A stretch of DNA of 64,000 nt, taken from contig OZ024730.1 in the NCBI GenBank assembly GCA_964016875.1, positions 32,383,295 through 32,447,294 on the forward strand, written 5' to 3'. The notes beneath the pieces were generated by a model. That model was given only the letters and a program-made list of their open reading frames with translations, was not told the DNA's origin and searched no databases. Shown here piece after piece: positions 18,084 through 29,066 of this stretch (position 1 is its first letter; each line of letters opens with the position of its first letter). The stretch is from Fallopia convolvulus (lineage: Eukaryota; Streptophyta; Magnoliopsida; Caryophyllales; Polygonaceae). The translations under genes and the position numbers were made by a program.

Positions 18084-21007
18084 TGTAACACTCGAGTTAT
18101 CGAAATTCTCGGGTTTTCGAAAATTTGATAACAAGTCCTCATTACAATTCTGGTTTTCCAACAAAACCCAATACTCCTTACTAGATCTCAACCGAAGGGC
18201 CCAGTTGGGGTTCATTTAGATTTGGGCCGAAGGGTTCATTTTGGGACCCAACTTCCTTTAACCCTAACCCCTTATTTTAATCTTCCTTCCCCACGTATCC
18301 GGAGAGGAGGCGGCCACAATTTTCACAAAGAAGGAAATCGAGCGAGCGCTGCTCGCGTTTTTCGCCGATCACGCCAATAACAAGAGAGATTGAGGAGCAC
18401 CGCCCTCTATATCTCTCTCTCTCGACGAGAACCAAGGAGCTGCACGCCTCCTTTGCCTTTGTCTCTGACCTCGCGCTTCGCCCTAAAAGTCTGCTTCTCT
18501 TCCGCTCTTCTTCCTCTTCCGCTTAACGCCGCTCGCGAGGAAGTGAAGCCGATCTGTCTTGCCCTCGCCGCCATGGCAAAGAATCGGATCGTCGTGCCTT
18601 CCTTTCGACACCGTAAAAGTATTCCGAGCCAAATCTGGGGTTGCCGCTTTGTAGACTGGTTCTTCCTTGCTCAGATCTCAAAGCCTCTCCCTTGACAGTT
18701 CTCGTTCAGCTGTCGTCTAGGCTTCACCGCTCCATCTCACCGGCGTCCAGATTGCGCCTCCTGTTGTTTGTATGGGCTCGATGGCCACGAGTCTTCCTTG
18801 GCCAGAGCTCGTTCTCTAGATGGTCTGGTTGGCCGCTGGTGTTGAAGACGGATCAAATCAAGAACTTCAACTTCGAGTTTGAAGATTCTGAATCTAATTG
18901 GAGAACGCATATGACAGCTACTTCAAATTGAAGTAAGTTTGAACCATCCAATTGATAATTCACTTTGAGTTTTATGAGACGTTTGGACTCTTAGTATAGG
19001 CATCGGTATTGCATGGGATGATTGCACGGTTTTGGTTTGCCCCTTTTAGTTAAGTTTTCATGCTTGTAATTGAAGTTGTAATATCATTTGTGTGTGAAAG
19101 CTGATAACGGTATATATGAATTTTTAAAAGCGTGATGACTAATTATCTTAGAGTACGCTGTTGGGTAATTCTAGTCTAATAATCTTGTTTAGTTACTAGA
19201 TAATTAGTTGTGCATGTTTGTTTGTTTGGGTTTGTACGAATGAAACCAATAGTAGTTAACTTTGATCCAGTGGGTTGTGTAAGATTAGTTGAATGTTAAT
19301 TTGAAGTTGGTCCCTTAGTTGATGGTCTTAGATGAGGTGTTTAGTGAATAACTATATATACGTAGGTGGTCAATTAAGTTAGTTAATTTTATACACATGC
19401 ACTTTGATTAGTAATTAGAATTAGGCTAGTTAAAGGTTTAAAATAAGTTCGTATAATAGTGGAAAGGATGAGTCTGGGTTAGCTAGTTAGTTTAGTTAAT
19501 TGGTTCGATTGTATGCTTTAATGCTAGTGATCTTAGGATAGTTACCTATTGCCTAGTTTTATTTTGTTGGAGACTGTCAGAGTACTAAGTGTACCGTTAA
19601 TGTGTTTAGGAGATCGCTACTACACGAGTTCTTAGCTTTCCGTAGTCGTCAAGAAATCCGTCATTCGAGGTAAGTCGTTCTTCGACTTGCTCGGCTTAAT
19701 TCAATTCTTGTTAGATTGGGTGCCATGTGTGTAAAATTGATTTTAGGAATTAGTCCCTTTGTTATTATTTTTAATTAAAATATTTTAATCTATATCTATA
19801 TGAACTTTGAAGCCGATTGTGACTGTGTGTGTGCATTGGTAAATGTAATTGTGATTCTTCGGTATTTGTGATTGTATTTGTACTTGAAATTGTAAGTGTG
19901 ATTTAATAGAAATTGTGAAGGTAACTTGTAATGGTAGTTGTTGTTGTGATTGTAATTGTGACTATGAGTGTGGTTGTAATTGTAGTTGGGAATGTGAATG
20001 CGATTGTGTTTGAATTTCTGAATGTGTTTGCAATAGTGAGTGTACTTAAACTTGTGAATGTGTTTGCAACTGTGAATGCGTTCGAATTGAAATTGTGATT
20101 GTGCTTGTTATTGTGATTGTGACTTGTTTGGGCCTATTTTCTTCCGCTACGCGATTGTTTTCGTCTTTTGAGGTTAATGGCTTGTCGACTTGCTTTGCTT
20201 ACGACCATTATGTGTTAAACGATTGAATTGAATGTGCAAACCTCATTTTGGAATGATTCCATATCACGTGTGACATGCATGATTAAATTGACAACTTACT
20301 TAGTTAACTGTTTATAATATGCGTGACATGAATGTGCATTGTATGTGAAGCATGTTTGTTTGACAATCTTCATTTTTTTTTCTCATAAATGGCTTTCCAT
20401 TTCTATTTAAATAATGAAAAATATTTTGAATTATTATCTCTTTGTGTGTGGTGTGTGCTGAACTGGATTTATAAAATATGTTTCCTAAACAACTAGTTTT
20501 CTAATGGTTTTCTCTATGCTGGCAGCGTAACCGACACGACTATGTACGATGACGATCGGTGGCGAAGAGACGTCTAGGCATGGTTGTGTGTCGGTCGGGC
20601 CCCTTAAAAATTTTAAAATATTTTGGCAAGTGCTCCAGTGGAGGCTTGACCGGGGGTTAGAAGGATGATATCTCTTGAGGAGTGGGAGGGCCTGCCTCTG
20701 CACTCGGGCGCAGGTGTGTAAGCGCCATAGTATCGGAATGTAGCGGTGGGTGAAGAGTTGCATTGCCGAGTAGGATTGTGTGTGTGATTGATTGAATAGT
20801 AGTTTGAATTTCGTTGTGGCTTTAGTATTGGTTTGATCGTGCTCATGTGTGTGTGTATCTGTGTGATTGTGTGTCTGTGTGTATAAGTGTCTGTATGATT
20901 ATTTAACGTTAAGTGTTGAATTGATATGAATCGATAATTATTGATTTATGTGTGAATCTTGATTGCTAGGTTTCTGTGTGGTTTTTCAAACGTTCTATAT
21001 GCATCTC
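18084..21007 (+). mobile_element. solo chromovirus LTR, left part
   Basis: Begins TGTAACACTCGAG. The AATGT just before it (18079-18083) is repeated after its end at 31026. Removing this LTR and one AATGT restores continuity of R1. It is split by Athila-2 at 21007/30585. The sequence includes a CT-rich possible leader at 18390-18560 and a long GT-rich stretch at 19840-20130. The open frames at 18390-18931 look like chance. Confidence 0.85.
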
Positions 21008-22010
21008 TGATGTTCGCATTTTTGGTATAGTTTTTGATAGGTTTTCCTTGCTTATTAGGATTAATTTTGTCTAGTTTAGGTTTAGTTTTAAGTGTTTTTA
21101 GTTAGTTTTGCATAAATCTACGAAAAGGGTGGAATCTACGCTATTTTGTGTATTTTACAGGTTTTAGCGAGGAAAGGAGCTAAATGGAGCTAAATTTGGA
21201 GCATCACAGTGAAGGACGGGAAAGTGCAAGATTTAAGAAGTTAGAGCTCAAGAAAACGAGAGGAGGTGTTGAAGAAAACAAAACCCCAGGCTCGTTAACG
21301 AGGCTGTGAAGGGTCGTTAATGAGGCCACGAAGAGAAGATTTCAGAGTATTATTTTATTATTCACCGATCCTGAGCGGGAATTTATTTCCGTATCGGTTG
21401 AGTATCTTTTTAGAATTTTTATGGGTTATTAGAATATGTATTTTAGGGTTTAATATCTTTCTAGATTTTATTTCTATCTTTTAGAGATTGTTTCTATCTT
21501 TTTAGGAAAGTTTTTATCTTTTAGCCTTTTTAGTTTTTTAGGATTTTCTAGTATAAATACCCTTCTATCTAGCATAGAAAAAAGGGGGGCTTAATTTTGG
21601 AGTAGAGTTTTAGAGCTAGTTTTGGAGGAGAAGGAAGGCCGAAGGAGAGAGAGCCGGATCGGAAGTCGGTGACGAGGTTCGGTAACGACGGTTTCCGAGG
21701 TTCGTTGATCGAGTTTGTGGTTCGGTGATTGTTTTGTTTTGGTTTTCTTCTGATTCTCTGTAAGACAATATTTTTGTTATTAATTTAAGTTTGAGTTTTG
21801 TTTCAATGTTTATTTTTATTGAAGTTTGTAGTTTCTTAATCATGAGTAGTGAGTAGTCTATTTTTCTGGGGTCGGGGTTAAGCCCGACATAGTTGAGCAT
21901 GTTTGATGAAGTAAGATAGTATTTTGAATGCCTTTTATTTTTATTGAGATTGTTTGTTGTGCTTAATACCGAAACGGGAGTTGAGGTAATTTGAGTTTTA
22001 ACTTGATTGA
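21008..22010 (+). repeat. Athila-2 5' LTR, 3'-truncated
   Basis: Matches 29067-30070. The last 514 bp of the LTR, the primer site and the start of the leader are deleted; the junction is at ACTTGATTGA|AGAAGG. TATAAAT at 21552-21558. Confidence 0.93.
21290..21325. repeat. TTAA motif pair, Athila-2 5' LTR
   Basis: GCTCGTTAACGAGG at 21290 and GGTCGTTAATGAGG at 21312, spaced 22 bp. The 3' LTR copy is at 29349 and 29371. Confidence 0.9.
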
Positions 22011-22091
22011 AGAAGGCTTCAATTTAATAGCTCCAGTTATTACTCAGAATCCGAACGTTCCCTGCACCGACGACTCCGAGAAAACCGAGCC

Positions 22092-24629
22092 ATGACCACA
22101 GCTGAAGAGATGGCTCGAGAGTTAGAGACCCTCCGGACCCAGATGGAGGCACTGAAAGCCGAGAAGGATGGCGCTGATGCAGACAAGGCTCGACTGCAAG
22201 AGGAGCTAAACGCCTATCCAAGGAATGCCAAGCAATACATGCATCCGGAACTGAGGGTGCCAGAATCTCCTATTGTGCTTCCTGCGATAGAGAAACCTTT
22301 TGAGATCAAGTCTCAATTTATATCCTTGATTAAACGGGCTCAGTTTGAAGGGAAACTTGTTGAGTGCCCTATGTAACATATTAGAAATTTTCTTGATTTA
22401 TGTGACACCATAGCTGCTGAAGGTGTCTCACTAGAATATGTTCTGTTAAAAGCTTTTAGATGGTCACTTACTGGAAAGGCCCTGAACTGGTTAGAGAGCC
22501 TACCTTCTAAGTCTATCAGGACTTGGAAAACTTTGTATGATCAATTTCTTACAAAGTTTTTCCCTCCTGCTAAGACAACGGAGTTAAGGAAACGTATCAC
22601 CTCTTATCACCAGTTGCCTAATGAGACATTTGTTGAAACATGGGAAAGATTTAAAGAGATGCTTAGACAATGCCCTACTCATGGGCAACCTTTATATGTA
22701 TTGCAAGAAATCTTTTTCCAGGGTATCAACGCAGAGACCAAGAACCGCATCAACACGCATACTGCGTGCGGTTTTATAGAGATGAACTCGACAGAGGCGT
22801 GGGAACTGTTGAACAAGCTGGCGAATTACGATGCTATGTACGGAACCCAGCAAGCTCCACAAACTCAAAAACGTCTCTATGTGCCCAATCGAGATGAAGT
22901 TGACCCCGATGTTAAAAATCAATTCTTACAAGATGAGGTCAACCGTTTGAGGAAACAGGTCAGTTTTCTGAAATCATCTCAATCATGTCAAGAATGTGGT
23001 TCTTCTGCGCATAGTACTTCTGCTTGCACTAACATTGAGCAGGTTAGAACCGCTGAGACGATAGCTGAGATGAATTACATGAGAGGACCCTACAGGAACC
23101 AGCCTAATTATAATGACAGGTCGAACAACTATCAATCATGGGGCAATCAGAATGCAAATCATAATTACACAGGGCCCCCGCAAGATAGACGACCTGCACC
23201 ATATTGACCTCCAGGCCATCAGGAGACACCATCATGGGTTCAAGAGATTAAAGAGAGCATCAACGGATTGGATAAAAGATGGGGAGAGTTCAATATTTGG
23301 AAGAGGAGTGTTGATTCCCAACTAGGAGACCTTGCTGCACGGATTCCAAGACCACAAGGGCAACTCCCGGGTCGTACCGAAGAGAACCCTAGAGGCCAAA
23401 TAGCAGCGGTACACCTTAGAAGCAGGAAGACACTACCGGAGAGAGTTCAAGCTGAAGAGAAGGAGGAACAAGATCACGCCAGCCAGCTCGTTAGCGAGCC
23501 AGCGAGAGCTAGTACCGAACCTACAAGCCAGGATGACGAGGCTCCGAGGATTCCTGACGAGCCCAACCCAGGTAAGTTTTCTAAACCGAGCCCTCCTCTC
23601 AATCCCAGGGTAGTTAACGACCCCACCAGGGTCGGTAACGACCCGCCGAGGACACCGAACGACCCCAATGTCGACCCGGTACTCTCACCTCTCGAGCCTA
23701 ACTTGGTTCCGAGAATGGTGAAAACTCTTCCATTTCCAGTTAAGAAATCTATGGACTCTACTGAGAGTAAGTTCAAGCGTTTCGTTAAGATTCTTCAGGG
23801 CATTAATATTTCCATCCCATTCGCTGAGGCCCTAAGCGAAATGCCGGCTTACACAAAATTCTTGAAAGATATTCTTAGCAGGAAAAGATCTATTACAGAG
23901 CTGCAGGACGAGGTCAGATCCATAGCCCTTCCAGAAAAGCTTGGGGATCTTGGGAGATTTGCAATCACAATCGGCATAGGCAACCACAAGTTCAAAGCTT
24001 TATTCGATCTTGGTGCCAGTGCTAGTCTTGTTCCACTCTCAATTTGGTCTAAAGCCAATATGGGACCACTGGAACCAGTAGACATGAATCTGTACATGGC
24101 AGATGGGTCAAGTGTCAAAGCAACAGGAGTAGTGGACGATTACCCTATTCAAGTCGGGAAATTCTTTATACCGAATGATTTTATTTTCCTTGATATGCCT
24201 GAAGACCCTCATGTCCCCATAATTCTCGGGCGACCATTCTTAGCCACAGCAAGAGCAAGAGTTGATGTGCGTAAGGGACTCCTCACTTTTGATATAGGAG
24301 AGGAACAGGTGGAATTCAATTTAGATCAAAAAGCCAACGACCCAATTGGAGTGGCACAAATAGAGTTGACTCAACCCGAACTCGACACCACAGTCCTTAT
24401 CGAGCCACATCTGCCGATCACTGATGCTCCCATGCACAAAGGGCCTACTACAGAGGTTATAGAAAAGTCCAAACCACCTTGGCTTTCGGACTACACCAAT
24501 AACCGAGGGATATCGAGCTTACTGATAGAAGAAGAAGGTCCTAATTTAGCAATTCAAGTGCACAGAGGCAGTAAAACTACAGGCAAGGTATCTCAAAACC
24601 CTAACATGGCCAGACATGAACCACCATGA
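22092..24629 (+). pseudogene. Athila-2 gag-protease with two stops
   Basis: The frame from ATG 22092 to TGA at 24627 is interrupted by TAA at 22374-22376 and TGA at 23205-23207. It is closely related to the Athila-1 gag: shared NAKQYMHPE, a long near-identical block around FLTKFFPPAKTTELRKRI, the knuckle CQECGSSAHSTSAC, and YMRGPYR. Protease shows FDLGASASLVPLS and ILGRPFLATA. After protease the protein ends with a unique tail (GKVSQNPNMARHEPP) and never enters RT. The gag-protease linker contains motif-encoded VVNDP and VGNDP peptides. Gag would form particles; protease would process it; RT and integrase would have to come from another element. Confidence 0.93.
23486..23664. repeat. TTAA motif arrays, Athila-2 gag-protease linker
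   Basis: A degenerate 21-step run at 23486 (GCTCGTTAGCGAGC), 23507, 23528 and 23549, then 23609 (GGTAGTTAACGACC), 23630 (GGTCGGTAACGACC) and 23651 (GACACCGAACGACC), again 21 bp apart. Same linker as the Athila-1 array at 13378-13466. Confidence 0.85.
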
Positions 24630-24700
24630 GACTAGCAAGAGAGCTCGTAGGGCTAACGACGTTAAACATAGCGCTTACGGGAGGCAACCCGCTTTTTAGA
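24630..24700 (+). other. pol deletion junction in Athila-2
   Basis: Directly after the gag-protease stop comes a sequence ending GGGAGGCAACCCGC, which matches the region just downstream of integrase in Athila-1 (9110-9160, minus). About 4 kb of pol is therefore missing. Confidence 0.8.
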
Positions 24701-24857
24701 ATAGGTTTATTTTATTTTATTTTCTTTTTATTTTTCTTTTAGATTATTTCCTAGCTTTCTTTATTTTTTTAGTTTTTAATAGGATAGAAATAAGATTTTT
24801 GAGCTAACAAGATTTCAGGAAAAAAGGGGTCGAAATTCACTCATGGAGGCTACGGTG

Positions 24858-24892
24858 GCTCGTTAACGACCCACCCAGGGTCGTTAACGACC
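24858..24892. repeat. TTAA motif pair upstream of splice donor (Athila-2)
   Basis: GCTCGTTAACGACC at 24858 and GGTCGTTAACGACC at 24879, 21 bp apart with a 7-bp spacer. Confidence 0.93.
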
Positions 24893-24926
24893 CAGTTCGG
24901 ACGACCCGATTCGTCAAAATACGGGG

Positions 24927-24935
24927 CAGGTAAGT
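24927..24935 (+). other. consensus 5' splice site CAGGTAAGT (Athila-2)
   Basis: Identical nine bases at the matching position in Athila-1 (8847-8855, minus). Confidence 0.65.
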
Positions 24936-24995
24936 AATTCTAACCTAGTTAACTTTTCTAACCCTAGCCGCCACCCCCTCTATCTTTACCCCTCC

Positions 24996-25003
24996 TATAA
25001 AAA
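24996..25003 (+). promoter_or_regulatory. candidate internal TATA box upstream of the ORF
   Basis: TATAAAAA in a C/T-rich context, 150 bp before the donor-like GGTATG site. Athila-1 has the same C/T-rich context with TTTTTAACCC rather than a clear TATA, so an internal promoter is plausible here but not shown to be conserved. Confidence 0.4.
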
Positions 25004-25096
25004 CCCTTCTACCCCTCCCAAAATTCTACCACAATCTCTCCCACATTCACTCCCTTTCGTTACCGGAGTTCGAAAGCCATTCACCGTCGACGACGA

Positions 25097-25110
25097 GCTC
25101 GTTAACTACC
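25097..25110. repeat. single TTAA motif before second donor (Athila-2)
   Basis: GCTCGTTAACTACC; it ends 39 nt before the GT of GGTATGATTT at 25149. Counterpart of 8583-8596. Confidence 0.75.
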
Positions 25111-25148
25111 CCGATTCCGACCCTTGTTCTTTTAATTCTCGGTTCTCC

Positions 25149-25736
25149 GGTATGATTTCTAAACCTTTGCTTGAATTTGCATGATTGATTATTTGTAAGG
25201 TTAAATTTCATATCTTGAATCATGATTTTTAGGGAGATCGATGAGCATGCTTAAATTCCATTCTAAAAATTCTTGATTGTACTTAGTTGTTTATGTTTTA
25301 GGTAAGTTTATTCATGTTAGATTAGCTATTGTAACCCTTTAGTTAGAAAAGCATGAATTTTTCTTGTTCTAGATCTAAAAGTTCGAACTTTGCATGTCAA
25401 AATTCCGGAAAATTTTTAGCATGTTCGGGATGGGTAATTGAGTAAGTATGGGGTGCTTTTATCCAATGAGGGAATTGTGGGGAATAATAGAAGATTGCAT
25501 GCTTGATTTGTGCTGAATTAGAGGTAGATTTAATTTCGGAAATTTCTGGTTTTGCTCTCGGTGGCTCGTTAACGACCCTGCACTTCATAGATGATCGATC
25601 CGAGCCCAGACCCGTGAACAACCCAATTGGGTAGTTTATGAATAATTCCGAGGTTAATTTTGAGACCAAGTATGGGGTCTCGTACCTATTATTTTTGAGT
25701 GAATCTTATCTTTGAAAATTTTCGATTATTTTGTAG
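25149..25736 (+). other. putative 5'-UTR intron of the Athila-2 ORF
   Basis: Bounded by G|GTATGATTT (GT at 25150) and TTTTGTAG|G (AG at 25735-25736), five bases before the ATG. The Athila-1 counterpart is about 650 nt. It contains one motif (25564-25577, GCTCGTTAACGACC) and two PPT-like AAGTATGGGGT copies (25444-25454, 25668-25678). Confidence 0.55.
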
Positions 25737-25741
25737 GATCC

Positions 25742-27352
25742 ATGGCTAGTTCAAGCAGACCCGCTACCCGAGCCCAGAAGAAGAGGAGGAACCACAGGTC
25801 TCCATCTCCACTCCGGGTGGACGATGTGATTTTGAGCAGTCAAAGTCAAGTACGGCGCTACCGGGATTTCTTGGAGAAGGACCATTACACCCGATGGTTC
25901 TCGAAGTCTAGCGCCGTCTCTACGGGCATCTACACGGATGTCAAGGACGCCTTCATCATCCTTGGGGCCGCACACTTATTGAAGCAAGAGAGCTTGCCAC
26001 ATTATCCGACCCTCACATCCGAGTTCTTGGCCACCTTGGAGACCAACTTCTCGTCGAAGATCTCGGCGGGACGCATTCGGTTCCGGCTCGGTAACGAGGA
26101 CCGTGACTTCACCATGGCGGAGTTCAATGCAATCTTGGAGCTCCCAAACCCATCTAGAGACTATAGCTTGAAGGACTACCGAGTGACCCGCACTTGGAGC
26201 TACATCACCGGAGAGGTTCAATCCTCCACCGCGGCGCTATCCGGGGCAACCATAGTCAACCCCATCTTCCGGATCATCTTGAGAGTCCTCGCCGCACTAT
26301 TCTGGCCGAAGAAGGAGTTGAACCGGTCTACAAGGACGGAGGTCGCTTGCTTCCGCACCATCCTCTTCGAGGAGCCCGACCCCTTGAATTTGGGGTACGA
26401 ATGGCTCTACTATGTCGAGAAGTCCCACAAGTCCAAGGAGGTGTGGTGTGGCAATTTGGTTAGCCTCTTGGCTAAAAATCTTGGAGTGGATCTCACCCGC
26501 TACACACCGGCCCACGCTCAACTCCTCAACAAGAACTATTGGTATAGTTCCGGTATTTTCGTGCAAGCCGAGGGAGGCTACAAAGTGAAGGTTCGAGATC
26601 AAGTCGTCATACCTTCCCTCGACATGTACGAGCTACTCTACGTACCGAATTGGTACGAAGTGTGGACGGGCCAGCCTTACCCATTGGAGCCAAAACCGGA
26701 GGATGAGCTCTCACTTAGGCCATGTCACACCCGGTTTGAGCGGGACGATGTGGACGAATATGAAGAAGAAGATGAGCAAGAGGATACCGAGGTCGTAGGC
26801 AATGACACCGAGGAAGCCGACACCGAGGGCGGCACTGAGGAACTCAACTTTACAGAAGAAGACATGGAGACGGAGGAATTAGGAGGCAACATCTTCGTCA
26901 ACGAGCCAACCAGGGTCGTTAATGACCATTTCCAGCCACCGCCCAACACTGTTAACGAGGCAACCAGCTTCGTTAACGAGGTGCCGCAAGCTCCTGTCGA
27001 CCCTCCACCAGCTCCTGTCGACCCTCATACATATGGCTTAATGCCTTACAACCCGGTGATGTATCAAGACCATTTCCAGCCTCACTACCCACCACCTCCT
27101 CAGCCCGAGTACGCAGGATCGAGCATACCACCACCATGGGCCGAGGATCTTTCTGCACGGATGCAGCAACTTCACCTTCGGACCGATCACATTCATCGGA
27201 GGATGGATAGATGGGAAACCGTCTACTCCGCACGCATGTCGAGGGAGGACGAGCGACAACGTCAGAGAGAGGCGGAGGATGCTGAGCGTTGGAGGACGAT
27301 GTATGACTTCATGGGGAACTTTGAGCACTATTTTCCTCCACCGAACCGTTGA
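25742..27352 (+). CDS. Athila ORF-1-like protein (downstream ORF of Athila-2)
   Basis: An intact ORF of 536 residues from the MASSSRP Met at 25742; an upstream in-frame Met (25712) lies inside the inferred intron. The N-terminus is basic (RAQKKRRNHR). The domain shared with the Athila-1 ORF includes ILELPNP, PIFRIILRVLAALFWPKKEL, and a GNLVSLLAKNLGVDL block. A strongly acidic stretch follows (DEYEEEDEQEDTE), then a linker with motif-encoded VVNDH, VNEAT and FVNEV peptides, then a charged helical C-terminus rich in Arg and Glu. There is no transmembrane segment. It has stayed open while gag acquired stops, so it may be young or under selection. The role is unknown; binding the element's own motif is a hypothesis only. 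Confidence 0.85.
   Translation: MASSSRPATRAQKKRRNHRSPSPLRVDDVILSSQSQVRRYRDFLEKDHYTRWFSKSSAVSTGIYTDVKDAFIILGAAHLLKQESLPHYPTLTSEFLATLETNFSSKISAGRIRFRLGNEDRDFTMAEFNAILELPNPSRDYSLKDYRVTRTWSYITGEVQSSTAALSGATIVNPIFRIILRVLAALFWPKKELNRSTRTEVACFRTILFEEPDPLNLGYEWLYYVEKSHKSKEVWCGNLVSLLAKNLGVDLTRYTPAHAQLLNKNYWYSSGIFVQAEGGYKVKVRDQVVIPSLDMYELLYVPNWYEVWTGQPYPLEPKPEDELSLRPCHTRFERDDVDEYEEEDEQEDTEVVGNDTEEADTEGGTEELNFTEEDMETEELGGNIFVNEPTRVVNDHFQPPPNTVNEATSFVNEVPQAPVDPPPAPVDPHTYGLMPYNPVMYQDHFQPHYPPPPQPEYAGSSIPPPWAEDLSARMQQLHLRTDHIHRRMDRWETVYSARMSREDERQRQREAEDAERWRTMYDFMGNFEHYFPPPNR
26893..26981. repeat. TTAA motif arrays inside the Athila-2 ORF
   Basis: Pairs at 26893 (CTTCGTCAACGAGC)/26914 (GGTCGTTAATGACC) and 26947/26968 (CTTCGTTAACGAGG), each 21 bp apart and offset by 33 bp. 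The same 33-bp offset occurs at 13399-13432 in Athila-1. Confidence 0.88.
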
Positions 27353-29066
27353 TCAAGCTCAAGATGAAGTTTCCTTTCCTTGTTTCCATTTTTGTAAGTT
27401 TTATGTCTTTCTTTTGCTTTTTAATATTTTTTGTTTTCTTTTCTATTTCTTCTCCCTCTTCTTGTTATTTTTCTTACAGTGGGGAGACTGTACTTTTAAG
27501 TATGGGGTGGGAAGAAAGTAGAAAAATTATGTCCTAGGTGTTTTTATGTTTTATGTAGTTGTTACTTTTGTTAAATCGGAAAAAACCAAAAAAATTGAAA
27601 AATTTGAAAATTCAAAAAAGAGTTTAGAATTGATAGATATCCCTTCTTAAAAGTTCTATGATAGCAATCACTAGCTTGACCATATAATTCCTTGCAAATA
27701 TGTCTTTGAAAGTATAGCCAGATTCTTAAAATTGAAATTATTGTTGTTTAGAAGAGAATAGCATTAGATGAAATTGAGCACATGTACTTTATAGCATAGA
27801 TGATGCAATCCAACAAAACCTACCTTGTGAGTAATTTTTGGCCTTATAGGGAGAACATTTATAAAATCCCTCTTCTTTTTTGTGTGATTTACTCTCCTTA
27901 TGCATATTATCTCTTGGAATTGTGATGGTTATCTATTTCTTGAGACCCTTATGAGATTTTTAGTTCATTACTTGTGAAGATCATATGATAGAGAACTTAT
28001 TTTTATGAGCCCTATTATCCCCTATCTACCTTTACATTATTCCTTCTTTTGATAACTAATTCTGGCCTGAAACCTTTTATTTTTAGCTCCACAAAAATTG
28101 TTCCCTAGCCGAGATAAGCTTGACCCTATCCGGGAATTAGGACTTAGATTGGAGAGGTGAAGTCTTGTGTTTTGTTGAAAAGAAAAGAGTTTCTATTTGC
28201 TTTAATTAAAGGGTATTTGGGAAGGGTAGATTGGAAGTCTCCTGTTATTACATGTAAGAAAGGTCTCTTGATAAAAAAAAGATGCACAAAATAAAGCTTG
28301 AAGGGAAGAAATGTATATGGTGAATCGTTAACGACCTGGATGTGGGTTCGTTAACGAGGCAGCGAAAGAAGAATAAGAAAAAAGAAAAAGGAAAAAAAAA
28401 AGAGAAAAGAGGAATAATTGAAGTGCATTTGTGTTTAAAAATAATATCAAGAGATTCTTTTATTTTTGGTTATGAGACTTTCTAGGATGATAATGGGTGA
28501 GTGAAAATAAGTGTGCATAATATGAGAGTGAGTTTGGTTATTTTATATGAGAGTTTTGATGTTGTGTGTGAGTTTTTAGGAGTCTTTGATTCCCGGATAT
28601 TATTAGCACCACATGACCAAAATATTTCCACGCCTATTTGTTATTACCAAGCCCCATTACAACCCGGCCGAATGGAAGCTTCTATGAAGTTTTTCATTGA
28701 GCCTAAGTTCTCTTGATGATTCTTTGCTTGTTTTGACAAATCTTGGGTGGAGAGTATTGGTGATATAAGTTCCAATTTCTATGAGTTTTTGTATATAGGA
28801 TGAGTTGAGAGATTGATATTATAAGCCCAAACACATGAGAGTGGAGTGAAACACATTATATCCCTTGAGAGGTTGGATTGTATTATTTTATGTCTATTTT
28901 AAGTGCACATATGTGTGAGGATGTTAATAGTCTTTTGCTATAATTTTCTTATGTGTAGATGTTGCTTTTTGAAGATGGCTATGTCTTGATAAGCATGATT
29001 TGTTTTGGTTTTGGTTAGTGTCTTGATTATTGCTTGAGGACAAGCAAGTCTAAGTATGGGGTATTT
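27353..29066. other. Athila-2 3' non-coding region
   Basis: No convincing gene. It holds a PPT-like AAGTATGGGGT at 27498-27508, a motif pair at 28323 and 28346 (23 bp apart, ATCGTTAACGACC and GTTCGTTAACGAGG), and the true polypurine-tract region AAGTATGGGGTATTTT at 29052-29066 next to the LTR. Confidence 0.75.

Noticed and set aside
18390..18931. Host gene first exon with CT-rich leader
   Set aside because: It lies inside an LTR bounded by AATGT duplications. The CT-rich leader is typical of LTR transcripts and the frames have no recognisable domain.
23486..23664. Simple tandem duplication explaining the motif arrays
   Set aside because: Spacers within an array are mostly unrelated, units are diverged, and the same positions are occupied in a second family with another core.
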